Assembly: GCF_022539505.1 (NCBI RefSeq)
Contig: NC_061513.1
Location: 351,769,696-351,833,695, forward strand
Direction of reading: 5' to 3'
Length of the DNA: 64,000 bases
Origin: Lolium rigidum
Taxonomy: Eukaryota > Streptophyta > Magnoliopsida > Poales > Poaceae
The notes under the pieces are model-generated. The model was not told where the DNA came from. It made no database searches and saw only the letters and a program-made list of their open reading frames with translations. The first letter of the stretch is position 1; every line of letters begins with the position of its first letter. Of this stretch, positions 21,649 through 31,401 are shown piece by piece. The position numbers and the translations under genes are program-made.

Positions 21649-22947
21649 CTATTGCGGTAGTTGTTGATGTTGTTGTTGTTGTTGTTGTTGTGGTGTAGAT
21701 GACTCCACTTGGGTGGAACTTGGTCCTTCCCCGGTACTCATAGAAGGTACCTCTTGAGGTCGGCGAATGCCAACACCCATCCTTCCTATGGCATCCGAGG
21801 GAATTGCATCTCCTTTCTCACAAGAAGCACTTCGCTCCTCCAAAGATCTATCATCTTCATCGAATGTTACATCACAAGATTCTACAACTCGCCCATTTGA
21901 CTTGTTGAAGACTCTATAGGCGTGAGAATCCGTAGCATAGCCAACGAATATTCCTTCTTGAGCTCTTGAATCAGACTTGGATAGACATGTGTCCTTGACA
22001 AGCACATAGCATTTGCATCCGAAGACCTTGAAGTATGAAACATTGGGCTTGTTGCTGGTGAGAATCTCATATGGTGTCTTCTCTAGACCCGTGCGAAAGT
22101 AGAGGCGATTAGTAGCATGGCATGCGGTAGAGATAGCTTCCACCCAAAAGTTATAGTTGGACTTGTACTCCATCATCATTGTTCGAGCAGCTTCGATCAA
22201 GGTTTGATTCTTCCTTTCGGTGACCCCATTTTGTTGGGGAGTATATGGCGAGGAGTATTGATGTTGGATTCCATCTTCGCCGAGGAAGTCATCCAAGGTG
22301 TAGTTCTTAAACTCCGTTCCATTGTCGCTCCTTATTGCGAGGATCGTGGTGTTGTACTTGCGTTGAACTTGATTGGCAAACTCTATCATGGTCCGTTGAG
22401 TCTCACTCTTGTACTTGAAGAAGAATACCCAACAATAGCGTGAATAGTCATCAACAATGATGAGGCAATACTTCTTCCCTCCAAGACTTTCATGATAAGG
22501 TGGACCGAAGAGATCAACATGTAGGAGCTCCAATAATCTTGTGGTAGAGATGATCGTCTTGGCCTTGTGAGGAGTTCCATGCATTTTTCCTTGTATGCAA
22601 GCCCTACAAACACGATCTTTGCAAAAGGAAACATCTTCTTTTAGTCCGAGATGGCCAACCTTGTGGAGACTTTGCAAAGTCCTCATGTTGACATGGGCTT
22701 GTCGGCGATGCCATAACCAACCCTTGTCACCTTTAGCGAATAGGCAAAGAGCGGAAGATGTTGTCTTTCCGGAGAAATCAACAACATACAACCTGTTCTC
22801 TACATATCCAACAAAGGCTACACGGAGTGTCTTTCTCCACAAGAGGACCACCATATGTTCATCGAAAAATGTACATAGACCCATACGAGCGATTTGATGA
22901 ACGGAAAGTAGATTGTAACCAAGGGTCTCGACAAGGAGGACACACAA
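21649..22947 (-). CDS. Copia integrase domain
   Basis: The frame holds a GAG-pre-integrase zinc region (WLWHRRQAH with H80 and H85, then C114 and C117 in VCRACIQGKMHG). It is followed by the catalytic core with D145 (LLHVDLFGP), D208 (IRSDNGTEF) and E244 (QQNGVTERKNQ), giving the exact D-D-35-E spacing of integrases. A GKxxPYEIL and FKVFGCKCYV segment follows, and the frame ends in a Gln-rich linker at a TAG codon (21649-21651). The downstream sequence continues in the same frame into reverse transcriptase, so the TAG is a single nonsense mutation of CAG. Integrase inserts the cDNA into the genome. Confidence 0.93.
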   Translation of the reverse strand: MCVLLVETLGYNLLSVHQIARMGLCTFFDEHMVVLLWRKTLRVAFVGYVENRLYVVDFSGKTTSSALCLFAKGDKGWLWHRRQAHVNMRTLQSLHKVGHLGLKEDVSFCKDRVCRACIQGKMHGTPHKAKTIISTTRLLELLHVDLFGPPYHESLGGKKYCLIIVDDYSRYCWVFFFKYKSETQRTMIEFANQVQRKYNTTILAIRSDNGTEFKNYTLDDFLGEDGIQHQYSSPYTPQQNGVTERKNQTLIEAARTMMMEYKSNYNFWVEAISTACHATNRLYFRTGLEKTPYEILTSNKPNVSYFKVFGCKCYVLVKDTCLSKSDSRAQEGIFVGYATDSHAYRVFNKSNGRVVESCDVTFDEDDRSLEERSASCEKGDAIPSDAIGRMGVGIRRPQEVPSMSTGEGPSSTQVESSTPQQQQQQQHQQLPQ

Positions 22948-23125
22948 GTGAAATGTCGGGTGTTACCACCACATTGCCAAGACCCAATACCTTAGAGCAC
23001 GTGTTGTCGCCATATGAAACGGTAGAGTGAGATGGCTCGAGGTCGACAACAATTTCCTTGCTTCCGGTCATATGACTTGTGGCTCCACTATCAACCATCC
23101 ATTTAGCGCCACCGGAAGCATAGTC
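22859..23125 (-). pseudogene. Copia aspartic protease, frameshifted at both ends
   Basis: The active-site block reads GGAKWMVDSGATSHMTGSKEIVVDL, in which DSGA is the Copia form of the DTG motif. It is followed by VSYGDNTCSKVLGLGNVVVT, typical of these proteases. The frame breaks near 22947, where VCVLLVETLGYNLLSVHQI resumes in the integrase frame, and again near 23130 towards Gag, where a stop follows WVPKSKT. The protease cleaves Gag-Pol in the particle. Confidence 0.85.
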
Positions 23126-23135
23126 CTACAAGGAA

Positions 23136-24545
23136 TCAAGTCTTGGATTTAGGTACCCATTTTTCAATGGGTCCTATCATGTTAGTAACAAGGGGTTTGG
23201 GAAGCCAAATAGTCCAATCAACATTGTCCTCTTGAGGACCAATAAAGCGAGCACGAATATGTCCATAGTAATCAACAAAAAGAACATGAGAAGGGTTGTT
23301 AGAGCCGGAGAAACCCTTCGTGGCGGAGTTGGGTACTCCATCCCTTCTTGAGTTAGCTTCACCTCCCTCATGGTTGATCTCCATGTTCTCCTTGTTCTTC
23401 TTCTTCTTGGTCCTCCTACTTCTCTTCCTCTTTGGCTTGGTATCCACTCCTCCTTTATTTCACGAGCCCTCATTGGCTCCATCTTTGGCTTCAATGACTC
23501 CTTCCAAGTACCTGGCTTGGATTTGGAGTCTATCAATTTTGGCCTTCAATCGATTGACCTCATCTTCATGCTCCGGGTGAGGGTGAGTGATATCAAACAA
23601 TTGGACCTCCTTTGCCTTGTTCACCCGAAAATGTTCCATCAAAGCTTCTTCTTGGAGAGAGTTCATCTCATGAGTATACGCTTGTCACTCTCCATCTTGG
23701 CAATATCACCTTCATGGTTGCAACGCGCGGTCCTTGCTCAAGGGAAAGTACCCATTCAAAGCTTCCTCTTGCATGGAATTGACCTCCATGAGCTTAGCTT
23801 CGCTCCTCTTCAAAGAGGCTATTTGTTCCTCATGATCACAACAAGTGACCTTCTCTTTGCTCATGCGGTGGCACTCCACCAAGGACTCTTCTTGCATGCT
23901 ACTCAAACTCAATAGCTTGGCCTTGGTGCTCTCAAGAGTGGCAATTTCTTCTTCATGATTGCAACATGAGGTCTTCTCCTTGCACAAGCGGTAATACTCA
24001 TCCAAGGCTTCTTATTGAAGAGCATTGACCTCCAAGAGTAGAGCATTGTGCCTCTTCAAAGAAGCAACTTGATCAACAAGCTCGCCATGACTAGAGTTGG
24101 GGCCTTCCTCATCTTTCTCCTTGTTGGCTTCCTGGAGAGAAAGCATCTTATTCTTGAGCTCACCCACCAATCCAAGAGCATGATCTCGGTCCTTGGTGAG
24201 TTGGGAGATGATGGCATTGCTGGAGTCTTCGAGGGTGATGACACTAGCTTCAAGAGACATGCGCAAGTTTTGTTCCTCCTCAAGTGCTTGATTGAGAGAG
24301 GCAATCTCATTTGCCGCCTCCCTTTCAAGCCTCTCCTTCTCCTCTATGAGGTCTTGAGCCGCACCAAGTTGGGCCAAGAGAGCCCTAACATGAGTCTTGG
24401 TATGCCCTTGCATGTTAGTGAGAAAAGAATCCAAACCCACAATCTCACGCTTAATGGTGAGACTAGTGACATCATCAATAGATAAAACATTAGATGGAGA
24501 TGTGAGTTTGGAAGGGGATTCTACCTCCGAGGATACCTTTGCCAT
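23136..24545 (-). pseudogene. Gag C-terminal coiled-coil extension with 43-residue repeats
   Basis: Four successive frames (24012-24545, 23712-24005, 23460-23666, 23136-23447) form one broken coding region after the Gag zinc knuckle. It is rich in Glu, Lys, Leu and Gln with heptad spacing, so a long coiled coil is expected. Three tandem modules of about 43 residues each carry a C-(N/D)-H-E-x-x-I-A motif (CCNHEEEIA, CCDHEEQIA, CNHEGDIA) between MQEEAL-type strings. The last frame is Lys/Arg-rich (KPKRKRSRRTKKKK) and then runs towards protease. Long Gag tails of this kind are known in SIRE-lineage elements; the role of the repeat is not known to me. Confidence 0.75.
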
Positions 24546-25672
24546 GAGGCAACAGGCGTTGTTGGTGACGAGGTTCTCATTTGGAGAGTCGAAGAGGGAG
24601 TGGTAATGGCGATGGTGGCCACTCCCTCTCCTTCCTTGTTGGAGCTCTTGTCCTCATGCTCCTCGTCCTCATCGGAGGAGTACTCTTCACGGATGATAAA
24701 GGCTATTGGCTTCTTGGTGAAGGAGACCTTGTCGTCATCGGGCTTGGAGGAGAACTTGGAGAATCCTTTGGAGAGTGACTTGAACTTTTCCTTGCGGACA
24801 AGCCTTCCACCATTATCTTCTCTTCTCTCATAGATACAATCCGCAACAAAATGACTTTTGTCGCCGCAATTGTAGCATGTTCTCCCCCTTTGCCCCTCCC
24901 TTGGACTCTTGGAGAAGTTTCTTGGAGAATCACGTGGTCTTCTTGGTCTTGTGCTTTGGGACTTGTTTCCCTCCCAAAATCTCTTGGCGACGAGGGCCAT
25001 ATGCTCATGATAGTTGGTCTTGAGATCATCCGGACCCCACTCAATGGGATCCTCATCGCTTTCACTAGCTTCATGCACCTTCATCTTCAATGCAAGGTTG
25101 GGCTTGCGGGTGTTGTGGGCGCGAGCAACAAGATCCTCTGCATTCTTCTTGGAGATGTCCAAAGCGATGACTTCACTAAGGACTTCATCGGATGTCATAG
25201 CACGGAAGGAGGCGTTTTCGCGGATGGCCGTCAACTCCACTTCCTCATAAGGGAGGAGAGCGTTGTAGAACTTTCGCTTGATCCAATGGTCATCCACAAA
25301 CGTTGCTCTAAGATCTTGCATTTGTACGACAAGACCGATGAGGCGCCGATACATTTCTTCGGGGGTCTCTCCTTCATTCATGACGAAGTTGTCGGCCATG
25401 TTGTTCACTTCATCGAAACGAGAGCTTTGGATGCTCTCATTTCCGAGGAAGAGCTTGTCAAGTTTATCCCATGCTTCCTTGGCGGTCTTGAGTGAGCGGA
25501 TATGAGCGCGATCCTTGGGCGTGACGGCCATGTGGATCATGTTGATGGCGGTGGCGTTGAGTTGGTCATCCACCACCTCTCTTCTTGTCATGCTCTTTGG
25601 GTCTCGTGGTGAATAGCCCTCCTCAATGATGCGCCAAAGCTCGGTAGAAGCGTTGCGCACATGAGAACGCAT
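24521..25672 (-). CDS. Copia Gag core with CCHC zinc knuckle
   Basis: This frame of 383 codons has the UBN2-type Gag core: AKEAWDKLDKLFLG, MYRRLIGLVVQMQDL and FYNALLPYEEV at residues about 64-145. A basic Ser/Arg-rich stretch follows, then a CX2CX4HX4C knuckle at C266, C269, H274 and C279 (CYNCGDKSHFVADC). Gag makes the particle and the knuckle binds RNA. The ATG at 25672 is internal: the same frame continues upstream through a TAA at 25688-25690 that interrupts the W-rich segment NWQFLMRSH. The original start is at 27627, beyond the solo LTR. Confidence 0.9.
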   Translation of the reverse strand: MRSHVRNASTELWRIIEEGYSPRDPKSMTRREVVDDQLNATAINMIHMAVTPKDRAHIRSLKTAKEAWDKLDKLFLGNESIQSSRFDEVNNMADNFVMNEGETPEEMYRRLIGLVVQMQDLRATFVDDHWIKRKFYNALLPYEEVELTAIRENASFRAMTSDEVLSEVIALDISKKNAEDLVARAHNTRKPNLALKMKVHEASESDEDPIEWGPDDLKTNYHEHMALVAKRFWEGNKSQSTRPRRPRDSPRNFSKSPREGQRGRTCYNCGDKSHFVADCIYERREDNGGRLVRKEKFKSLSKGFSKFSSKPDDDKVSFTKKPIAFIIREEYSSDEDEEHEDKSSNKEGEGVATIAITTPSSTLQMRTSSPTTPVASWQRYPRR

Positions 25673-25687
25673 TAAGAATTGCCAATT

Positions 25688-27627
25688 TTAAAAGCTATTT
25701 GATTCAAGTAATGGTGGTGAACCATGCGACAAGATATGTGGCATAGGTATTGGAACGTTTATGGTGTAATCACTTGGTGGTGGCACCGCATGATTATCCC
25801 CTAGACGTTCCGCAACCGGTGTCTCATCCTTCCCCTTTGTTGAAGTGCCGGTCTCCCCAAGCCCTTCCTTTTGTGGATCTTTTGTCGATTGCGCGACAGA
25901 ATCAACAAGAGGAAATTGACTAGCTTTTGGTGGGGGATCGCGGCACTTGCCTTAGGATCTTTGATAGGGGTTGGCTTTTGAGCAACCAACTCCATCATCA
26001 TTGCCTTCATTTGGCTAACGATGGATGACTCCAATTTCTTGAGGTCTGATACGTCTCCAACGTATCCATAATTTCTGATGTTCGATGCTTGTTTTATGAC
26101 AATACTTACATGTTTTGCTTGCACTTTATAATGTTTTTATGCGTTTTCCGGAACTAACCTATTAACAAGATGCCACAGTGCCGGTTCCTGTTTTCTGCTG
26201 TTTTTGGTTCCAGAAAGGTTGTTCGGGCAATATTCTCGGAATTGGACGAAATCAACGCCAAACATCCTATTTTTCCCGGAAGCATCCAGAACACCGAAGG
26301 GGAGTCGGCGGAGAGCCGGCCTGGTGTGGGGCCACCCTGTCGCCCCTCCTGCGCCGCCTCTTCGCCTATTTAAGCCCTTTCGACCTAAAAACGCGGTACC
26401 AATTGACGAAACTCCAGAAAGACTCCAGGGGCGCTTCCGCCATCGCGAAACTCCAATTCGGGGGACAGAAGTCTCTGTTCTGGCACCCTGCCGGGACGGG
26501 GAAGTGCCCCCGGAAGCCATCTCCATCAACGCCACCGCCTCCATCATGCTCCGTGAGTAGTTCCCCCATGGACTACGGGTTCTAGCGAGTAGCTAGTTGG
26601 TACTCTCTATCCCATGTACTTCAATACAATGGTCTCATGAGCTGCCTTACATGATTGAGATCCATCCGATGTAATCGGTGTTGTGTTTGTTGGGATCCGA
26701 TGGATGATACATTATGATTAGTCTATCTATAAAGTTTGTGAAGTTATTGTTGCTGCAATCTTGTTATGCTTAATGCTTGTCACTAGGGCCCGAGTGGCAT
26801 GATCTTAGATTTAAGCTCTATAATTATTGCTTAGATTGTATCTACAAGTTGTATGCACATGTCGCTTGTCCGGAACCAAAGGCCCCGAAGTGACGAATCG
26901 GGACAACCGGAGGGGATGGTGGTGATGTGAGGATCACATGTTTTCACGGAGTGTTAATGCTTTGCTCCGGTACTCTATTAAAAGGAGTACCTTAATTTCC
27001 GATAGATTCCCTAGAGGCCGTACCTGCCACCGGCTGGTAGGACAAAAGATGTTGTACAAGTTTCTCATTGCGAGCCCGTATGACTATATATGGAAAACAT
27101 GCCTACATGATTAATGATCTTGATATTCTGTCTTAATGCTATTTCAATCCTATCAATTGCCCGACTGTAATTTGTTCACCCAACACTTGTTATTGGAGAG
27201 TTGCCACTAGTGTAGATAGCTGGGAACCCCGGTCCATCTTTCATCATCATATACTCGTTCTACATGTCATTGGAAGTAGTATCAACTATTTTCTGGTGTC
27301 ATTGCTCTCATATTACTATTACTGCTGCTGTGTTACTGTTACTACTGCTCTCATATCACTGCTACTTTCACATCACCCCTGTTACTAGTGCTTTTCCAGG
27401 TGCAGCTGAATTGACAACTCAGTTGTTAAGGCTTATAAGTATTCTTTACCTCCCCTTGCGTCGAATCAATAAAATTGGGTTTTACTTCCCTCGAAGACTG
27501 CCGCGATCCCCTATACTTGTGGGTTATCAAGGTCATCCAACGTAGCCGTTGTGCTATCGATGGTAGATGATGGAGCGGGTGGCTCAAGGGAAGGAGGCCC
27601 ATTCACAACCTTCTCTTGTCCGGCCAT
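25688..27627 (-). pseudogene. Gag N-terminal part, interrupted by a solo LTR
   Basis: Gag starts at the ATG at 27627 (MAGQEKVVNGPPSLEPP), 33 bases from the primer-binding site. After 32 codons ending LDD the solo LTR at 26047-27529 intervenes; the frame resumes on its far side as LKKLESSIVSQMKAMM across the duplicated aggtc. A frameshift near 25940, in a proline-rich part, moves the reading into a frame running through ETGTSTKGKDETPVAERLG towards the core. There are therefore at least three breaks: an insertion, a frameshift and the TAA at 25688-25690. Confidence 0.8.
26047..27529 (+). mobile_element. Solo Athila-type LTR
   Basis: A single 1483-bp LTR starts tgatacgtctccaacg and ends cttgtgggttatca, flanked by a perfect 5-bp duplication aggtc (26042-26046 and 27530-27534). 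There is no internal region, primer site or second LTR, so it arose by recombination between two LTRs. Its first 150 bases align with the LTRs of the element at 53242-59780, but the ends differ, so it is a related family. Orientation is plus, opposite to its host element. Confidence 0.95.
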
Positions 27628-27660
27628 TTCTTAGGCGGTAAAGCCCGAGCAAGAAAACCT

Positions 27661-27674
27661 TGCTCTGATACCAA
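27661..27674 (-). other. Primer-binding site, initiator tRNA-Met
   Basis: The minus strand reads ttggtatcagagca, complementary to the 3' end of plant initiator tRNA-Met, one base inside the 5' LTR. This is the standard Copia primer. Confidence 0.92.
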
Positions 27675-28384
27675 TTGAATGGATCGTAGCGGACAAGAGG
27701 GGGGGGTGAATGGACGCTACACAAATTTTAAGTCTTTTTCAGTTTTAGCGGTGCGGAAGGTAAAGGTGATAGCTTTAGTGGTGGAGATGTTCCTACTATG
27801 ATCCTAGGCAAGTGCAACAAGTAAAGGAAACAAGCATGATAGTAAGAGTAAGGAGCGGGATAACCGGATGGCGCGGAGACGAGGCGATGTTTGTTTCCCG
27901 CAGTTCCTCTCACAAAAGAGAGTACGTCTGCGTTGAGGAGGTGCTAGCCTCACACAAGAGGCTAGGCGGCAACACCACAAAGGACGGCCTCACCTTCTTC
28001 CTCGAGAGAGCTCCACGAAGGGGCTCCCCCTTCTCCACTAAGACACCGGTCGAGGCGTAGTTCCTTCACAAGGTTGGGGCGAGCTCCACAACCCTAGGAG
28101 GCTCCCAACAACCTATGGGGCTAGCACAACACCAAGCTAGCCTCCATAGGTGCACTTCTTCCAAGATCCCACCATAGGAACCCTAACTCCAAGATCCACT
28201 AAGAACTAGCACGAATTGGTGAAATCTCTCTTGGTAGAACTATAGATCGGGGTCTCCTCCACCACTTCTCAAAATTTGGGCAAGATTGGTTGGATGGTTG
28301 GGGAGATCCTCAAGGATTAAGCTCAGCAACAATGGAGGAGAGAGAGAGAGAAGAGATGAAAACGAGTTGGGGAAGAAAGACCCT

Positions 28385-28391
28385 TTAAATA
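28385..28391 (-). promoter_or_regulatory. Probable TATA box of the SIRE-type 5' LTR
   Basis: TATTTAA on the minus strand, within ctatttaaaggg, is located about 640 bases into the LTR and about 40 bases downstream of the palindrome array. Transcription would start some 30 bases further left. Confidence 0.55.
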
Positions 28392-28430
28392 GGCCCCCAG
28401 AAATCCAACCGTTATCTGCACTTTTTGCCT

Positions 28431-28802
28431 AAGCGGTACTACCGCTTTGGTAAGCGGTACTACCGCTCTGGATTCGAAATCCCACATAACTTATCCACGT
28501 GGACACATAGCGGTACTACCGCTCGCGGTATCGCTCGAGGTACCGCAATGGCCTCCAGAGCTTACTGGATCCCAAGCGGTACCAAAGTGGTACCAGAGCG
28601 GTACTGCCGTAACTTATGTTACGGTACTTAAGCGGTACCGAGGCGGTACTACCGCTCTCAAGCGGTACTACCACTCGAGGTACCGCAAAGGTATCGTAAC
28701 TTGTTCTGTGGGACTTTCTCAGTGCAAATCTCCAGAGCGGTACCGTTGGGTGGTACGAGTAGGGGTAGCGGTACTACCGCTACTGGTAGCGGTAGTACCG
28801 GT
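28431..28802. repeat. Array of short palindromes based on AGCGGTACTACCGCT (5' LTR copy)
   Basis: The same set of agcggtactaccgct and agcggtacc motifs occurs as in the 3' LTR. In the element's direction the array ends about 40 bases upstream of the TATA motif, an enhancer-like position in U3. Every unit can also form a short hairpin in RNA or DNA. Confidence 0.9.
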
Positions 28803-29036
28803 CTAGCAAAAACTGCTTTCTCCTCTTTTTCTCTCCAACCATGTCACCTCGCGATACACACATAAAACCAGAAAACCTATAAGCTACGCTTCAGTTCTCC
28901 GATCTTGACGTGTCCAGCGAGGTCACCGTGCACTTGCAAATCTATCAAAGATACTCTTTGCACACGGTGAGATTATTCAAGTGTTGTCATCAAACACACA
29001 AAACACGGGTTTAGACTTTGCTCTTTCAGGAACTCG

Positions 29037-29598
29037 TAGTAATAATTAAGCTTACCCTTTGCATTCGAGCCTATGTAGATTTTCATTCGGGGAACGCTAC
29101 GGACCGGACACCGATAGTTGCTACCTATCGGACCAGTTGGAGGCCGTTGCATTGGAAGCAGACGCTCCATACGACCTGCACCAAAAGAACCCCACGTTTG
29201 TTTAGGGAGTTAATGTCTTTGACAGCCTAGCTCGAATTAACTACTCCATATCACACGTCGCACATGCAAATCCTATCAGCCGGCATGCTTTGAGAATATG
29301 CATCCTTCACCTAAGGCATGTTTGGTAGCCTGGTCTCCACTTGGGTATGTCAACCGAGTCGTTTGGTTGTCCGTGAAGGCATTTTATGCAGAGAAGAGGA
29401 AAGACAACCCCATTATTTAAGTGCCTACACATACATCTTTCTTCTCTGGTGGTGACTCACACCTTGTTTGATTGTAGACATGAGCAACCTGATCCCCAGT
29501 TTGTAATGATGAATTTGTTCGAGGTGGTATATACTAACCCCTTATGTGATGAACCTATGATGCATCACGAAGTATAGTTGCATTACTCGTGATGCATC
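29037..29598. other. Tail of repeat copy 1, then unassigned DNA
   Basis: Bases up to about 29090 continue repeat copy 1 (aattaagcttaccc, tagattttcatt). The rest has no recognised gene. A perfect 12-bp inverted repeat, gatgcatcacga at 29559-29570 and tcgtgatgcatc at 29587-29598, abuts the Angela insertion point. Confidence 0.6.
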
Positions 29599-31367
29599 TG
29601 TGGGGATACGTTGCATAGAAAACAAAAAAATTCCTACCGCGAGAACGCAATCCAAGCCAAGATGCAATCTAGAAGATGGGAGCAGCGAGGAGATGATCGA
29701 GACTCACCCTTGAAGATTTCCAAAGCCTACAAGATGAGGCTCTTGTTGCTGCGGTAGACGATCACTTGCCGCCTTCAAAAGCGCGTAGAAGATCTTGACG
29801 GTGCTACAATCGGGCAGCACCTCCGTACTCGGTCACACGTTCGGTGTTGATGAAGACGACGTCCACCTCCCCATTCCAGCGGGCAGCGGAAGTAGTAGCT
29901 CCTCCTTGAATCCGGCAGCACGACGGCGTGGTGGCGGTGGCGATGGAGATCTCCGGCGGAGCTTCGCTAAGCATTGCGAGAGAGGGGGAGGAGTGGGGCG
30001 GCTAGGGTTTGGGGAGGAGGGGTGGCCGGCCTCTATGGGGTGCGGCCAGCTTGTGGCTTTGTGGTGGCCGGCCCCCTCCCCTTGGCCCCTCATTATATAG
30101 GTGGAACCCCCAAGTGTTGGACTACAAGTCTTCGAATAAGACCCCAACCAAAACCTTCCATGTTGTAGGAAACCTACCCAAGGTGGGACTCCCACCAAAG
30201 TGGGATTCCCACCCTTCCATGAGGTGGGATGGCCGGCCCCCTTGGTGGAGTCCACCTTGGACTCCCCCCTCTAGGGTTGGCCGGCCATGGGTGGTGGAGT
30301 CCCTCCGGGACTCCGCCTTCCAAAGTGATTTCTTCCGGACTTTTCTAGAACCTTCTAGAACCTTCCATAAATGCACCGGATCATTTTCAAACTTATAAAA
30401 TGACTTCCTATATATGAATCTTATTCTCCGGACCATTCCGGAACTCCTCGTGATGTCCGGGATCCCATCCGAGACTTCGAACAATACTTCGAAACTCCAT
30501 TCCATATTCAAGTTCTACTATTACAACATCAAACCTTAAGTGTGTCACCCTACAGTTCGTGAAATGTGGACATGGGTGAGAACTCTCTCAGACCAATAAC
30601 CAATAGCGGGATCTGGAGATCCATAATGACTCCCACACATTCAACGATGACTTAGTGATCGAATGAACCATTCACATACGATACCAATTCCCTTTGTCAC
30701 GCGATATTTTACTTGTCCGAGGTTTGATCATCGGTATCACTCTATACCTTGTTCAACCTCGTCTCCGACAAGTACTCTTTACTCGTACCGTGGTATGTGG
30801 TCTCTTATGAACTTATTCATATGCTTGCAAGACATTAGACGACATTCCACCGAGAGGGCCCGAGTATATCTATCCGTCATCGGGATGGACAAATCCCACT
30901 GTTGATCCCCATATGCCTCAACTCATACTTTCCGGATACTTAATCCCACCTTTATAACCACCCATTTACGCGGTGGCGTTTGATGTAATCAAAGTACCTT
31001 TCCGGTATAAGTGATTTACATGATCTCATGGTCGAAAGGACTAGGTAACTATGTATCGAAAGCTTATAGCAAATAACTTTAATGACGTGATCTTATGCTA
31101 CGCTTAATTGGGTGTGTCCATTACATCATTCATATAATGATATAACCTTGTTATTAATAACATCCAATGTTCATGATTATGAAACTAATCATCTATTAAT
31201 CAACAAGCTAGTTAAGAGGCTTACTAGGGACTCATTGTTGTTTACATATCACACATGTATCAATGTTTCGGTTAATACAATTATAGCATGGTATATAAAC
31301 ATTTATCATAAACATAAAGATATATAATAACCACTTTTATTATTGCCTCTTGGGCATATCTCCAACG
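29599..31367 (-). repeat. 3' LTR of the Angela-type element
   Basis: The 1769-bp LTR begins tgtggggatacg. Its outer base next to the polypurine tract is mutated: the minus-strand start reads CGTTGG in place of TGTTGG. A TATATAA box lies on the minus strand at 30093-30099. Open frames across the GC-rich part are LTR shadows. Confidence 0.93.
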
Positions 31368-31382
31368 AGTCTCCCACTTGCA
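31368..31382 (-). other. Polypurine tract of the Angela-type element
   Basis: The minus strand reads gcaagtgggagact immediately before the 3' LTR, the usual purine-rich primer for plus-strand synthesis in this family. Confidence 0.8.
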
Positions 31383-31401
31383 CTAGAGTCAATAATCTAG
31401 A

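Larger units (their letters stand above)
16607..29028 (-). mobile_element. Complete SIRE-type Ty1/Copia LTR retrotransposon
   Basis: The element is flanked by a perfect 5-bp target duplication, ggaac (16602-16606 and 29029-29033). LTRs of about 1.34 kb (net) have TG...CA ends, and the minus strand carries, in order, an initiator tRNA-Met primer site, gag, protease, integrase, reverse transcriptase, RNase H and a polypurine tract. Integrase preceding reverse transcriptase is diagnostic of Copia. The long Gag with a CCHC knuckle and coiled-coil extension points to the SIRE (Maximus) lineage. Two later insertions sit inside it: a hAT element in the 3' LTR and a solo Athila-type LTR in gag. Several frameshifts and nonsense codons make it inactive. 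Confidence 0.92.
27676..29028 (-). repeat. 5' LTR of the SIRE-type element
   Basis: The 1353-bp LTR has ends tgaatggatcgtag and ctctttca on the plus strand. It contains the palindrome array (28431-28802) and a TATA-like motif (28385-28391). By eye it differs from the 3' LTR by a few percent, including small indels. Confidence 0.93.

Noticed and set aside
29833..30511. Several open frames of 100-140 codons, repeated near 36779-37494
   Set aside because: They occur in both Angela-type LTRs, on both strands, and follow the GC-rich LTR sequence. LTRs of this family do not code for protein.
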